A stretch of DNA of 64,000 nucleotides from Flavobacteriales bacterium. Its GTDB lineage: Bacteria > Bacteroidota > Bacteroidia > Flavobacteriales_G > JALEGO01. The position numbers were made by a program, and so were the translations under genes. Under the pieces are notes generated by a model. That model was not told the origin of the DNA and searched no databases. It saw only the letters and a program-made list of their open reading frames with translations. The DNA lies in assembly GCA_020629755.1 (NCBI GenBank), contig JAHDCS010000006.1, positions 1 to 64,000 of the forward strand. Direction: 5' to 3'. This document shows, piece after piece, positions 28,958-39,719 of this stretch. Each line of letters begins with the position of its first letter. The stretch's first letter is position 1.

Positions 28958-30940
28958 GTGGATTTCACAAAAAGAGCAGAGCGTCTAACCAAAAAAGAAC
29001 TTTTAGCCTTTTATAAGGCCTTAGCATTGCCCAGAAGAATTGAAGAAAAAATGCTCATCCTTCTCAGGCAGGGTAAAATTTCTAAATGGTTTTCGGGCAT
29101 TGGTCAAGAAGCTATTTCTGTTGGCTGTACTTTAGCCCTTAAAAAAGATGAATTCATTTTACCCATGCACCGAAATCTTGGTGTTTTTACAACCAGAGAT
29201 ATCCCCTTAAAAAATCTTTTCGCACAATTTCAAGGCAAACCCTCAGGCTTTACAAATGGCCGAGATCGATCCTTTCATTTTGGTTCTATTGCACATCATA
29301 TTGTAGGAATGATTTCTCATCTAGGCCCACAACTTGCCATAGCAGATGGCATTGCCTTAGCACACAAACTAAAGAAAGAAAAAAAAGTAACTGCTGTTTT
29401 CACTGGTGATGGCGGCACAAGCGAAGGAGACTTTCATGAAGCATTAAATGTAGCTGCCGTATGGGATTTACCGGTGTTATTTATTATCGAAAATAATGGC
29501 TATGGCTTATCCACCCCTTCAAAAGAACAGTTTAGATGCAAACAATTTACGGATAAGGCCATTGGGTATGGCATTGAAGGCGTTCAAATAGATGGAAACA
29601 ATATCCTAGAAGTCTATCAAACTATTGATAAACTCGCAAAATCCATCCGAAAAAACCCTCGTCCTATTCTTTTAGAGTGTATGACCTTTAGAATGCGTGG
29701 ACACGAAGAAGCCTCTGGCACTAAATATGTACCGAAAAAACTCATGGAAGAGTGGGCAAAAAAAGATCCGTTAAGAAACTACGAAGGATTTTTACTCTAT
29801 GAAAAAAACATCCCCCCAGAAACATTAGACCGAATCAATAACGAGATTAAAGAACAGATCAATACCTCTCTTGAGATCGCTTATAAGGCAGAGGATGTAA
29901 GTGTAAATACCTTGAAAGAACATCAAGATCTATTTATGCCTTTTACGCCACAGGTGATTTTGCCATCGCATCAAACCAAAAACATGCGTTTAGTTGACGC
30001 TATTTCAGATGGGCTGCACTGGGCGCTTATAAGACATGAAAACACCATAATCATGGGGCAAGATATTGCTGAATATGGTGGTGTTTTTAAAATAACTGAA
30101 GGGTTTGTAGAAGAATTTGGTAAAGAACGTATTCGAAATACCCCACTTTGTGAGTCAGCCATTGTGGGTTGCGGTATTGGGCTTTCTATAAAAGGATATA
30201 AAGCCATTGTTGAGATGCAATTTGCAGATTTTGTGACGTGCGGATTCAATCAAATCGTAAATAACTTAGCGAAACTACATTACAGATGGGGGCAGCATTG
30301 CGATGTAGTGATTCGTATGCCTACAGGCGCTGGCGTTGCCGCTGGCCCGTTTCATTCGCAATCAAATGAAGCTTGGTTTTTTCATGTGCCTGGGTTAAAA
30401 ATTGTGTATCCATCCACCCCAAAAGAAGCCAAAGGCTTACTGATTTCTGCCATAGAAGATCCAAATCCAGTATTGTTCTTTGAGCACAAAGCGCTCTACC
30501 GAAGTATTCGTGAAGATGTGCCAGAAGAATACTACACCCTTGCCATTGGCAAGGCTGACATTAAAACATCAGGTGATCGCTTAACTATTATTAGTTACGG
30601 CGCAGCCGTGCAATGGACGCTTGAGGTGATTGAAAAAAACGCCATCGAGTCTGTTGAACTAATTGACCTTAGGTCTCTTGCTCCTATTGACTATCAGGCT
30701 GTTTTTGAGTCGGTAAAAAAAACCTCTAAAGCACTCATTATACATGAAGATAATCTTACCGGAGGGATTGGAGCAGAAATTGCCGCGCAAATAAATGAAC
30801 ACTGTTTTACTTATTTAGATGCCCCTGTAACGCGCCTTGCAAGTCTTGATACGCCCATTCCGTTTAATCCTAAACTTGAAGATAACTATCTACCCAAGAA
30901 AGATATCTTATCAAAGATTGAAGCACTATTGGCTTACTGA
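28958..30940 (+). CDS. Fused alpha/beta E1 component of a thiamine-diphosphate 2-oxoacid dehydrogenase
   Basis: GDGGTSEGDFHEALNVAAVWDLPVLFIIENN (E1 alpha ThDP motif) followed by an E1 beta region (GQDIAEYGGVFKIT; RMPTGAGV) in one ORF; GTG start. Confidence 0.93.
   Translation: MDFTKRAERLTKKELLAFYKALALPRRIEEKMLILLRQGKISKWFSGIGQEAISVGCTLALKKDEFILPMHRNLGVFTTRDIPLKNLFAQFQGKPSGFTNGRDRSFHFGSIAHHIVGMISHLGPQLAIADGIALAHKLKKEKKVTAVFTGDGGTSEGDFHEALNVAAVWDLPVLFIIENNGYGLSTPSKEQFRCKQFTDKAIGYGIEGVQIDGNNILEVYQTIDKLAKSIRKNPRPILLECMTFRMRGHEEASGTKYVPKKLMEEWAKKDPLRNYEGFLLYEKNIPPETLDRINNEIKEQINTSLEIAYKAEDVSVNTLKEHQDLFMPFTPQVILPSHQTKNMRLVDAISDGLHWALIRHENTIIMGQDIAEYGGVFKITEGFVEEFGKERIRNTPLCESAIVGCGIGLSIKGYKAIVEMQFADFVTCGFNQIVNNLAKLHYRWGQHCDVVIRMPTGAGVAAGPFHSQSNEAWFFHVPGLKIVYPSTPKEAKGLLISAIEDPNPVLFFEHKALYRSIREDVPEEYYTLAIGKADIKTSGDRLTIISYGAAVQWTLEVIEKNAIESVELIDLRSLAPIDYQAVFESVKKTSKALIIHEDNLTGGIGAEIAAQINEHCFTYLDAPVTRLASLDTPIPFNPKLEDNYLPKKDILSKIEALLAY
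29810..29817 (-). repeat. GGGGGGAT motif 8
   Basis: tgtttctGGGGGGATgttt; antisense (IPP). Confidence 0.9.
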
Positions 30941-32475
30941 ACAAGCAAAAAATCAAACTCCATAGGAATGGGGTCTTGTTTTTCTTTAGTCGGATTATAA
31001 AAGTTTACCACCACTTTATTGGTTGCTTTAATATAATGAGACGTGAGTATCACTTTACCTAGATCTTTCTGAGGGGTTACAGAAACTGACATACCCGGAC
31101 TTGCGCCTGGCACTTCAAATTCATGTGTATAGAATACTTCGGGTTCTATTTCTGGCAAATCGGTTTGAATTGCCCATTTATACATGCCTAAAATAGGTGT
31201 TCCAGAAGCTCCTATTTGAACACTTGGCATAACAATTTCACTCGCAGACAAATACTCAAGCTCTAAACTATCAGGATCAAATGATAAGCCTGACAAATCA
31301 ATATTAAAATAATCTGCCACCACACTGTCTGCGCGCACAATTGTAGCGTCTATTGACGTGATTTCGGCCTGATTAGCGCTAATCTGATTCACTGTAAGCT
31401 CTTCTATTTCAGCTTGAGCAATTGAAACCTCTTCAAAAAGGCCTTGTCCAGCGAAGAGCTGTTCAGAGAAAAGCTCGACAATATTGCCATATGAAGCCAT
31501 TACTGAATCGGCATTAAGTGTTGACACAGAAAGTGCAGAATGTATGATTAAACTTTGAGTTTCTATGGCTGAAGAAGAGATTTGTTCAGCTTCTATGGTT
31601 TCTGCTTCAAGATCATTAGTAGAAAGGTTTGTTGATTGTATTTGGGGGGATGTTATAGTTTGTTGAGCCTCTAAGGTTAGCACATCAATTTGATTGGCAT
31701 TTAAGGTATTTGTTTGTAGTGCGTTTGTTTGAATTGAAGGAGCTGAAAAATTAGATAAAACTGTCAATTCATCAGTAGAAACACTTACAGACTGTATAGT
31801 GTCTAAAGACGCATTTTGGGCATTAAAAACAGTGATGTAGCCTTGATCAGAAATTACATTCTGTGATGAAATTTCTGACGCTTGTATGTTGTCTGACAAA
31901 AGCCCTTGGCTAGTCATAAAATCTGCCTCAATCTCTTCGATGTTTATTTTTGAGGCTTTTACCCATTCTGAGCCATTCCAGGCCAATACATTATCTTCAG
32001 AAATACCCGAGGTGTTTACATCTTTTAAATCTTCTAGTCGCGTATTTTCAATACCCGAATTCAATACGGTATCTGCCACAAATGCGTATGGAACCGACAC
32101 AAATTTAGTGACCCCTAAGCTTTGAAAACCACTGCCTAAATCAAGTTCAACCTTTAAAAAATGTAAGCCCAAAGACCAGTCTACATCAGAAAGATTAAAC
32201 ACCGGACTAATCGGCGATGGGTTACCCGTGCCAATCACAACATTTAAAAGCCCAAGCGCATTGGTTTGAGTGGTAAATCTTTCTTGATACACCACATCGC
32301 CAGAGGCACTTCCTAAGAGGATACTCATTTGAATCTCAACCATTTGATTGGCTTGCAATTCTCCTGAGGTATTTCTGACCACCCCTTGATAGGTAATACC
32401 GTAAGGCATTTGAGCCAAACTATTGGTGAAAAGTAGAGATAGAAAAACGATTGTATGTAATAGAATAATACGCAT
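30934..32475 (-). CDS. Secreted repetitive fibre-like protein
   Basis: Signal peptide; MPYGITYQGVVRNTSGE start domain; long array of imperfect 'aL.a..I.a..i.s..l.t' units. Confidence 0.75.
   Translation of the reverse strand: MRIILLHTIVFLSLLFTNSLAQMPYGITYQGVVRNTSGELQANQMVEIQMSILLGSASGDVVYQERFTTQTNALGLLNVVIGTGNPSPISPVFNLSDVDWSLGLHFLKVELDLGSGFQSLGVTKFVSVPYAFVADTVLNSGIENTRLEDLKDVNTSGISEDNVLAWNGSEWVKASKINIEEIEADFMTSQGLLSDNIQASEISSQNVISDQGYITVFNAQNASLDTIQSVSVSTDELTVLSNFSAPSIQTNALQTNTLNANQIDVLTLEAQQTITSPQIQSTNLSTNDLEAETIEAEQISSSAIETQSLIIHSALSVSTLNADSVMASYGNIVELFSEQLFAGQGLFEEVSIAQAEIEELTVNQISANQAEITSIDATIVRADSVVADYFNIDLSGLSFDPDSLELEYLSASEIVMPSVQIGASGTPILGMYKWAIQTDLPEIEPEVFYTHEFEVPGASPGMSVSVTPQKDLGKVILTSHYIKATNKVVVNFYNPTKEKQDPIPMEFDFLLVQ
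31644..31651 (+). repeat. GGGGGGAT motif 9
   Basis: gattgtatttGGGGGGATgtta; antisense (SPQ). Confidence 0.9.
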
Positions 32476-32954
32476 TATTGTTTACTTATTTTTTTTACTA
32501 TGGGCTGGTTTTTTGTATGAATTAGCACAAAATATGTTCCGTATGATAACCCTGAGAGATCTAAGCTTTGATTATATTGTAATGGATATCCTGCTTTACT
32601 AAACAACACTCTTTTTTGCCCTACATCGTAAAGCTCTATGTGTGTAAACGCTAGATTTGATTCTATCTGAATAAACTCTTTACATGGGTTTGGAAATACC
32701 TTGACTTGATCATCCAAACGGGTAAGCGCTTGTATACTGGTCAGCACCTCTAGATTGGGTTGCTGAAACCCTTGAGTCACTATAAAATCATTAGCTATTG
32801 CCGTTGGAGTGATCAATTGACCGACGGTCGATGTAATATGTATATCTTGAATCTGCCCTTCGATTTGGCCAGAAGACAACACTGAGGGAAAGATGCTTTG
32901 AGCAAAACCCACATAAGAAGTCATTATACATAAAACCCAGACGGCGTATTTCAT
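32475..32954 (-). CDS. Secreted protein with T9SS type A C-terminal sorting domain
   Basis: VFPNPCKEFIQIE...LYDVGQKRVLF...LSGLSYGTYFVLI...VKKISKQ; start likely MKYAVW. Confidence 0.85.
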   Translation of the reverse strand: MKYAVWVLCIMTSYVGFAQSIFPSVLSSGQIEGQIQDIHITSTVGQLITPTAIANDFIVTQGFQQPNLEVLTSIQALTRLDDQVKVFPNPCKEFIQIESNLAFTHIELYDVGQKRVLFSKAGYPLQYNQSLDLSGLSYGTYFVLIHTKNQPIVKKISKQ

Positions 32955-32967
32955 GCTTACAAAAATA

Positions 32968-33705
32968 CTAGCTTTCGCTACGCACTTCAAGTTTTTCTAA
33001 TACAAACACAAATTGATACGTAAGACACAAAGGCAAAAACATCCAGATTAAGTGCTTAATGTACAACTTGATTTTCTCAAACCCTTTAGCAGATACTAAT
33101 TCTTTTTTTACAGACTCTTTAATCCAGGTGTCAGGTGTAATGCTGAGCGTGTAAAACCCATTATCTTTGAAAAGATTTTTCCAATCCCTTAGACTTTTCA
33201 AGTCTTCTTTAATATCTTGCTGTTGAGTGCCGTGACTGCCTTTGAAATAATCAAACAAAAAATGCTTATTGGGCACCACAAATAAAAATTTAGCCTGTTT
33301 TTTAGAGACGCGACGAATCTGATCGAAAGCTTTTGCAGGATCTAAAAAGTGTTCTATAGATCCTAAACAGGTAATATAATCAAAAGATTGATCTTTAAAA
33401 GACATATGCTCTACCGCTTGCACGTTTAGTTGTGCACTTGGCGTATTTTTTTTTGCTAACCCTATGGCTTGTTCAGATATATCAATGCCAGATACCTGTA
33501 CTCCTTTTTGATGTGCAAGTTGAATAAAAAACCCATTACCACAAGCCACATCTAAAAGATGTGTGTCTTTTTTTAGTTCTAAACGCTCTAAAAAAACCTG
33601 ATACGCCCCCAAAGGGCGCATTGCCTTGTTCTTATGGCGTAAATACCAGTTATCGTACCACTTTTTTACCTGACTATGCGTGGTCATTTTGTCTTTTTTT
33701 ATCAA
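32968..33705 (-). CDS. Class I SAM-dependent methyltransferase
   Basis: LLDVACGNGFFIQLAHQKG; FDYITCLGSIEHFLD. Confidence 0.88.
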   Translation of the reverse strand: MIKKDKMTTHSQVKKWYDNWYLRHKNKAMRPLGAYQVFLERLELKKDTHLLDVACGNGFFIQLAHQKGVQVSGIDISEQAIGLAKKNTPSAQLNVQAVEHMSFKDQSFDYITCLGSIEHFLDPAKAFDQIRRVSKKQAKFLFVVPNKHFLFDYFKGSHGTQQQDIKEDLKSLRDWKNLFKDNGFYTLSITPDTWIKESVKKELVSAKGFEKIKLYIKHLIWMFLPLCLTYQFVFVLEKLEVRSES

Positions 33706-34915
33706 ATATCAATGCGTATATTTTTTGGGTGGATTGACTGTTTTGAGAAATATACTCTTCTGTTTTTTGAAGACGATCATTGTGCTGAGCTTCTGAACAC
33801 TTAAAAAGAAAAAACTGCATCTTATTAAACAACTCCTCTTTGTTTGCAACACTAAAGATAAATTGTGCCTCTACCCCACTTACTGCTTCTTGAAACTTAT
33901 TAAAGTACGGCCCTATTATAATCGGTTTTTTATAGGCTAAGGGCTCTAACACATTATGCAATCCGGTTTTAAATCCGCCCCCGACATACACAACATCTGC
34001 AAAACGATACAGTTTTGAAAGCAAACCCATCTGATCTACCCACAAGTACTTTGCCTGCACAATTTGATCTTTAGAATAACTGTTTTTTTGAGAATACAAC
34101 ACGGATCGCACCCCTGGCTGAACGGCTAAATTAACATCCTCTAATCTGTGAGGTGCAATAATGAATTTAGCCTTTATATCTTGAAATATAGGCTCAAACA
34201 TTTGAAGGTCTAAAGGCCAGCTACTGCCTAAAACAATACAGGGGTTTTGCCCAATAAACGCAGAGATAAAGTCATCTATAAATGCTTGTTTAGAAAGATC
34301 AAGCACCTGGTCTAATCGGGTGTCGCCGCATGCGCTTGCATTTGAAATGCCAATACGAGAAAGTAAATCAATACTCTGCTGTGTTTGCACAAAAAAATGA
34401 TCAACAAAACCAAGGGTTTTTCGCATAAAAAATCCATAGGGTTTAAAAAAGGCTTGTGTATCTCTAAAATGGGCCGATATTACATAAAGTGGTATCTTTT
34501 TTTGAGCTAAATATTTAAAATAAAAATACCAATACTCGTATTTCACGAAAATGGCCATTTTTGGTTGTATTTGCTCAACAAAACGCCTCACATTGCCTGG
34601 TGTATCTAAGGGTAGATAATACCTATAATCAATCAGCGAATTTTTCTCTGCATACCTATAGCCTGAAGGCGAGAAAAAGCTCACACAAATTGTACTACCT
34701 TGCTCTTTTTTGATTTTATCAATTAAGGGTAAGGCTTGCTGAAATTCGCCTTGTGAAGCCACATGAAACCATATAGGCTTTGTATTAGGGGGGATGGTGA
34801 TCTGCTGTTGTTTTCTGCCTTTGATAAATTGCCTAGCTTTTTGTGAAAAAAAAGCGCTTACATAAAGTAAACAACCATAAAGAGCAATAACAAAGCGGTA
34901 AAGAATTTCAGACAT
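33674..34915 (-). CDS. waaA: 3-deoxy-D-manno-octulosonic acid transferase
   Basis: WFHVASQGEFQQALPLI; VLGSSWPLDL; VYVGGGFKTGLHNVLEPLAYKKPIIIGP. Confidence 0.93.
   Translation of the reverse strand: MSEILYRFVIALYGCLLYVSAFFSQKARQFIKGRKQQQITIPPNTKPIWFHVASQGEFQQALPLIDKIKKEQGSTICVSFFSPSGYRYAEKNSLIDYRYYLPLDTPGNVRRFVEQIQPKMAIFVKYEYWYFYFKYLAQKKIPLYVISAHFRDTQAFFKPYGFFMRKTLGFVDHFFVQTQQSIDLLSRIGISNASACGDTRLDQVLDLSKQAFIDDFISAFIGQNPCIVLGSSWPLDLQMFEPIFQDIKAKFIIAPHRLEDVNLAVQPGVRSVLYSQKNSYSKDQIVQAKYLWVDQMGLLSKLYRFADVVYVGGGFKTGLHNVLEPLAYKKPIIIGPYFNKFQEAVSGVEAQFIFSVANKEELFNKMQFFLFKCSEAQHNDRLQKTEEYISQNSQSTQKIYALIFDKKRQNDHA
34788..34795 (+). repeat. GGGGGGAT motif 10
   Basis: tttgtattaGGGGGGATggtg; antisense in waaA (IPPN). 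Confidence 0.9.
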
Positions 34916-34926
34916 CTTTCACTGGA

Positions 34927-35673
34927 TCAGTAGAAATAATAATTCTGAGGGATTTTTCGATTAAAGAGAATGGTCATCCCTAGTTTTAACCCTACTGAAA
35001 AATCTTTTCTTAAGGTATGTTCTGGCCCCATCAAATCAAAATTATACGATCGCCTGTTTTTTGTCAAAGACTGAAAAGCTGTGGCGCCAAAGAAAATATT
35101 ATACATACGCCCTCTGGGATGGTAATGCAATAATACATCTTGCGAGAGCATCACCCCATTGCTCAAGCGATCGTACCCCTTGGCATAATTGTCTTGCACC
35201 TGTGGAAGATAAAATTCTTTGCTGTATAAAAGTATTTTATGCTGTAAAAACCCAAAGCCAACATGAGAGGTGAGGTACATGTTCTTAGGTTTTAATTTAA
35301 AGGCTTTGCCTAAAGAGGCTGAAAGAGAAAATCCTCTTTTCCACAAAAATACATTGACAATTTGCCCAGAGCCATCTAACAAAAAACTATTCTTTTCTAT
35401 CGCTTCTAGTAATCCGCTCTGTTTTATGGTGTCTCGAAAATTAAAAGATCCCCCCAAAGAAAACACATACCCGCTTTTATGAAAAATTGTAAAGTATCCG
35501 CCCGCAGAAGAAAAAGATACAAATCTCTCGCTTAAATCTGCCAGAGGAAAATGATGCCCATAATCGAATCTAAATCCGTAAATAGTAGAGAGTGAATCAC
35601 TTTTTTGCGCAAAAAATACGGTGGCATAAAAGGGCAAAAAAAGGAAGAGGAAAAAGCTTTTTTTTACATTCAT
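34927..35673 (-). CDS. Outer-membrane beta-barrel-like protein
   Basis: Signal peptide and barrel-like strands ending in aromatic residues. Confidence 0.65.
   Translation of the reverse strand: MNVKKSFFLFLFLPFYATVFFAQKSDSLSTIYGFRFDYGHHFPLADLSERFVSFSSAGGYFTIFHKSGYVFSLGGSFNFRDTIKQSGLLEAIEKNSFLLDGSGQIVNVFLWKRGFSLSASLGKAFKLKPKNMYLTSHVGFGFLQHKILLYSKEFYLPQVQDNYAKGYDRLSNGVMLSQDVLLHYHPRGRMYNIFFGATAFQSLTKNRRSYNFDLMGPEHTLRKDFSVGLKLGMTILFNRKIPQNYYFY
35448..35455 (-). repeat. GGGGGGAT motif 11
   Basis: tttctttGGGGGGATctttt; sense (LGGS). Confidence 0.9.
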
Positions 35674-35719
35674 TCGAAAGCAAATTTACTTATCTTAGCG
35701 CAACAATTTTCGCTTTTTC

Positions 35720-36844
35720 ATGAATATCGAACTTGTAGACTTAAAAAACCAATACCTCAAAATCAAAAAAGAGGTAGATGCTGCGGTAATTGATGTGATG
35801 AATTCTTCCAAATTCATTAAAGGGCCTGCTGTTCAAAATTTTGCTAAAAATCTTTCTTCATACCTTGGCGGAACGTATGTGATTCCTTGTGCAAACGGGA
35901 CAGATGCTTTACAAATTGCGCTAATGGCCTTAGATTTAAAACCAGGTGATGAAGTGATTACCCCTAGCTTTACCTATATTGCTACCGCTGAAGTTATTGC
36001 GCTTTTAGGGCTTACGGCAGTGTTTGTAGATGTAGATCCGCAAACTTTTACACTAGACCCGGGCGCGCTTGAAAACGCCATCTCTGATAAAACCAGAGCT
36101 ATCATTGCTGTGAACCTATACGGACAATGTGCCAATTTAGAAACCATAATGCAAATTGCTGCAGCTAAGCAAATTCCTGTGATTGAAGACAATGCACAAG
36201 CTATCGGTGCAGACTATCTATTTTCTGACGGATCAAAGAAAAAATCTGGCACCATTGCCCATATAGGCACTACCTCTTTTTTTCCGTCTAAAAACCTAGG
36301 CTGCTACGGTGATGGTGGCGCTATGTTCACCTCTGACCAGACTTTGGCTAAAAAACTCACCATGATTGCCAACCATGGGCAAGAAAAAAAATACCACCAC
36401 GACATCATCGGAGTCAACTCAAGATTAGACTCTATTCAGGCTGCCATACTAGATATTAAACTCAGCCATTTAGAGCAGTACAACATATCGCGTAATAATG
36501 TGGCTGATGCTTACAACATGGCTTTTGAAAACACTTCTGAAATTATAACGCCCAAAGTAGCCGAGTATTCTACCCATGTTTTTCATCAGTACACCATTGT
36601 AATCAAAACCAATCAAAGAGATCAATTAAAAGAGCATTTAACTCAAAAAGGGATTCCGGCCAATATATATTATCCTATTCCTATTCACTTACAAAAAGGG
36701 TTTTTACAAGTGCCCAATAGAAAATTAGATTTAACCCATACTGAGTATCTAATGAAGCATGCGCTTTCATTACCCATTCATACTGAGATGACTACCGCTC
36801 AGCTTCAGTATATTACCAGGCATGTCAATGAATTTTTTAAATAA
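35720..36844 (+). CDS. DegT/DnrJ/EryC1 aminotransferase (WbpE/WlbC-like)
   Basis: FIKGPAVQNFAKNL; CANGTDALQIALMAL; SFTYIATAEVIALLG; SFFPSKNLGCYGDGGA. Confidence 0.92.
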   Translation: MNIELVDLKNQYLKIKKEVDAAVIDVMNSSKFIKGPAVQNFAKNLSSYLGGTYVIPCANGTDALQIALMALDLKPGDEVITPSFTYIATAEVIALLGLTAVFVDVDPQTFTLDPGALENAISDKTRAIIAVNLYGQCANLETIMQIAAAKQIPVIEDNAQAIGADYLFSDGSKKKSGTIAHIGTTSFFPSKNLGCYGDGGAMFTSDQTLAKKLTMIANHGQEKKYHHDIIGVNSRLDSIQAAILDIKLSHLEQYNISRNNVADAYNMAFENTSEIITPKVAEYSTHVFHQYTIVIKTNQRDQLKEHLTQKGIPANIYYPIPIHLQKGFLQVPNRKLDLTHTEYLMKHALSLPIHTEMTTAQLQYITRHVNEFFK

Positions 36845-36851
36845 TCCTTAA

Positions 36852-38162
36852 ATGAAAATAGCTGTTGTTGGAACCGGATATGTCGGATTAGTCACTGGAA
36901 CGTGTTTTGCTGAAACTGGCAATCATGTGACCTGTGTTGATATAGATGCCGATAAAGTAGAAAAACTCAAGAAAGGCATATTGCCTATTTACGAACCTCA
37001 GCTCGATGTTTATTTTGATAGAAATGTGGCTCAGAACAGGCTCCAATTTACCACCTCTTTAGCAGATGGCATAAAAGACGCTGAAATCATTTTCTTGGCT
37101 TTACCTACTCCTCCGGGCGAAGATGGCAGTGCAGATTTGTCATATGTTTTAGGCGTAGCTGAAGACTTAGGTAATCTGATCGCCGACTATAAAATTGTTG
37201 TTGACAAATCGACTGTGCCTGTTGGGACGGCTGAGAAAGTAGCGGCGGCCATTCAAAAAAATTGCAAAGCGGACTTTGATGTTGTGTCTAATCCGGAGTT
37301 TTTGCGTGAAGGGTATGCGGTAGAAGACTTTTTAAAACCCGAAAGAGTTGTGATTGGCACCAGTTCAGAAAAAGCCAAAGAGAAAATGAATCGACTCTAC
37401 GCTCCTTTTGTAAGACAAGGCAATCCGGTTATTTTTATGGATGAAAAGTCTGCTGAACTCACCAAATATGCTGCTAATTCTTTTTTAGCTACTAAAATTT
37501 CATTTATGAATGAGATCGCTAATCTTTGTGAGCTTGTAGGTGCTGATGTAGATATGATTAGAAGAGGCATAGGCTCTGATTCTAGAATAGGCAAGCGGTT
37601 TTTATTTCCAGGAATCGGATACGGTGGGAGTTGTTTCCCGAAAGACGTACAGGCTTTAGTAAAGACGTCAGAAGAACACACCTATGATTTTAAAATCTTA
37701 AATTCTGTATTGCAGGTCAATGCGCTACAAAAAAAGGTGCTTTTCTCGAAAATGAAGCATTATTTTAAATCTCTTAAGGGAAAGACCATTGCGGTTTGGG
37801 GATTGGCATTTAAGCCAAATACTGATGATATCAGAGAAGCTCCTGCTCTTGAAATTATAGATCATTTACTAAAAGAAGGCGCTCAGATAACCGCTTATGA
37901 CCCAGAAGCTATGCACAATGTAAAAGCCATTTATCAAGATAGAATAACGTTTTGCCAATCTGCCTATGATGCTTTAGAAGGCGCAGATGCTTTAGCAATC
38001 ACCACCGAATGGTCTGTGTTTCGCGCCCCTGATTTTGCCCTTATCAAAGAAAAGCTTAATGCCCCAGTTATCTTTGATGGAAGAAATGTATTTGATGTAG
38101 ATCAGATGAAAGAATTAGGCTTTTATTACGATAGTATTGGTAGAGAAAAGATACATGGCTAA
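36852..38162 (+). CDS. UDP-glucose 6-dehydrogenase
   Basis: [37 protein letters not shown]. Confidence 0.94.
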   Translation: MKIAVVGTGYVGLVTGTCFAETGNHVTCVDIDADKVEKLKKGILPIYEPQLDVYFDRNVAQNRLQFTTSLADGIKDAEIIFLALPTPPGEDGSADLSYVLGVAEDLGNLIADYKIVVDKSTVPVGTAEKVAAAIQKNCKADFDVVSNPEFLREGYAVEDFLKPERVVIGTSSEKAKEKMNRLYAPFVRQGNPVIFMDEKSAELTKYAANSFLATKISFMNEIANLCELVGADVDMIRRGIGSDSRIGKRFLFPGIGYGGSCFPKDVQALVKTSEEHTYDFKILNSVLQVNALQKKVLFSKMKHYFKSLKGKTIAVWGLAFKPNTDDIREAPALEIIDHLLKEGAQITAYDPEAMHNVKAIYQDRITFCQSAYDALEGADALAITTEWSVFRAPDFALIKEKLNAPVIFDGRNVFDVDQMKELGFYYDSIGREKIHG

Positions 38163-39147
38163 GAAAAAAGTACTCATAACTGGTGCCGCCGGATTTTTAG
38201 GATCTCACTTGGCCGACCGCTTTTTAAAAGATGGGTTTAAGGTTGTAGGAATGGACAACCTGATTACAGGCAACCTAAAGAATCTAGATCACCTTTTTGG
38301 TAATGAAGACTTTCATTTTATGCACCATGATGTCTCCAAATTTGTGCATGTGCCAGGCGAATTACATTACATTTTACACTTTGCTTCACCCGCATCCCCT
38401 ATAGATTATCTAAAAATACCTATTCAAACTCTTAAAGTGGGGTCTTTAGGCACACATAACCTACTTGGGCTTGCAAAAGCAAAAAAGGCACGTATGCTGA
38501 TTGCCTCTACTTCTGAAGTATATGGCGACCCAGAGGTACACCCACAACACGAAGAGTATTGGGGGCATGTGAACCCCATTGGCCCTAGAGGGGTGTACGA
38601 TGAAGCCAAACGCTTTCAAGAAGCTATGACTATGGCCTACCACCGATTTCATGGGGTTGAAACGCGTATTGTACGTATTTTCAACACGTATGGACCACGC
38701 ATGCGACTAAATGACGGACGGGCTCTTCCGGCTTTTATTGGGCAAGCCCTAAGAGGAGAGGACATTACCGTATTTGGCGACGGCTCACAAACACGCTCAT
38801 TTTGTTATGTAGATGATCTTATCGATGGCATTTTTAAACTCTTGTTTTCTGATTACGCTTTACCTGTTAATATTGGCAATCCGGATGAGATTTCTATTTT
38901 AGATTTTGCTAAAGAAATTGTAGCGCTTACAAAATCCTCCCAAAAAATTATATTTAAAGACTTGCCAAAAGACGATCCTAAACAACGAAGACCCGATATC
39001 TCTAAAGCACAAGAACTCTTAAATTGGTCTCCTAAAATCCATCGAAAAGAAGGCCTTGAAAAAACCTACGCGTATTTTAAAACCTTATCTAAAGAAGAAC
39101 TCAACACTACTGCGCACTACAATTTTGAAAAATACATTACCCGCTAA
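38155..39147 (+). CDS. UDP-glucuronate decarboxylase-like SDR
   Basis: [46 protein letters not shown]; start likely MAKKK. Confidence 0.92.
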   Translation: MAKKKVLITGAAGFLGSHLADRFLKDGFKVVGMDNLITGNLKNLDHLFGNEDFHFMHHDVSKFVHVPGELHYILHFASPASPIDYLKIPIQTLKVGSLGTHNLLGLAKAKKARMLIASTSEVYGDPEVHPQHEEYWGHVNPIGPRGVYDEAKRFQEAMTMAYHRFHGVETRIVRIFNTYGPRMRLNDGRALPAFIGQALRGEDITVFGDGSQTRSFCYVDDLIDGIFKLLFSDYALPVNIGNPDEISILDFAKEIVALTKSSQKIIFKDLPKDDPKQRRPDISKAQELLNWSPKIHRKEGLEKTYAYFKTLSKEELNTTAHYNFEKYITR

Positions 39148-39719
39148 TGCCTAATTATTTCGCACATAACTCAGCAGTCATAGATGAGGGTTCTGAAATA
39201 GGCAAAGACACCAAAATATGGCACTTCTCTCATATTATGCCTGGATGTAAGATTGGTGAGAGATGCAATATCGGTCAGAATTGTGTAATTTCACCTGATG
39301 TAGTACTAGGGCAAAATGTGAAAGTTCAAAACAATGTATCCGTTTACACAGGAGTGATTTGTGAAGACGATGTATTTTTAGGCCCCTCTATGGTATTTAC
39401 CAATGTAATCAATCCAAGGAGCCACGTGATTCGAAAATCAGAATATAAAACCACTTTAGTTAAAAAAGGCGCTTCAATAGGAGCAAATGCGACAATCATT
39501 TGTGGGAATACTATTGGCAAATATGCCTTAATTGGGGCAGGCACAGTGGTCACAAAAGATGTCGTTGACTTTGCTTTAGTAGTAGGCAATCCGGCAAAAC
39601 AAATTGGATGGGTAAGCAAATACGGCCATAAACTTCATTTTAATGAAGAAGGATTTGCACAATGCACAGAAACCCAAGAAACATATAAATTAGAAAATCA
39701 TCAGGTACATGTCGTCTAA
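39147..39719 (+). CDS. Hexapeptide N-acetyltransferase (WbpD/WlbB-like)
   Basis: [30 protein letters not shown] left-handed beta-helix repeats. Confidence 0.92.
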   Translation: MPNYFAHNSAVIDEGSEIGKDTKIWHFSHIMPGCKIGERCNIGQNCVISPDVVLGQNVKVQNNVSVYTGVICEDDVFLGPSMVFTNVINPRSHVIRKSEYKTTLVKKGASIGANATIICGNTIGKYALIGAGTVVTKDVVDFALVVGNPAKQIGWVSKYGHKLHFNEEGFAQCTETQETYKLENHQVHVV

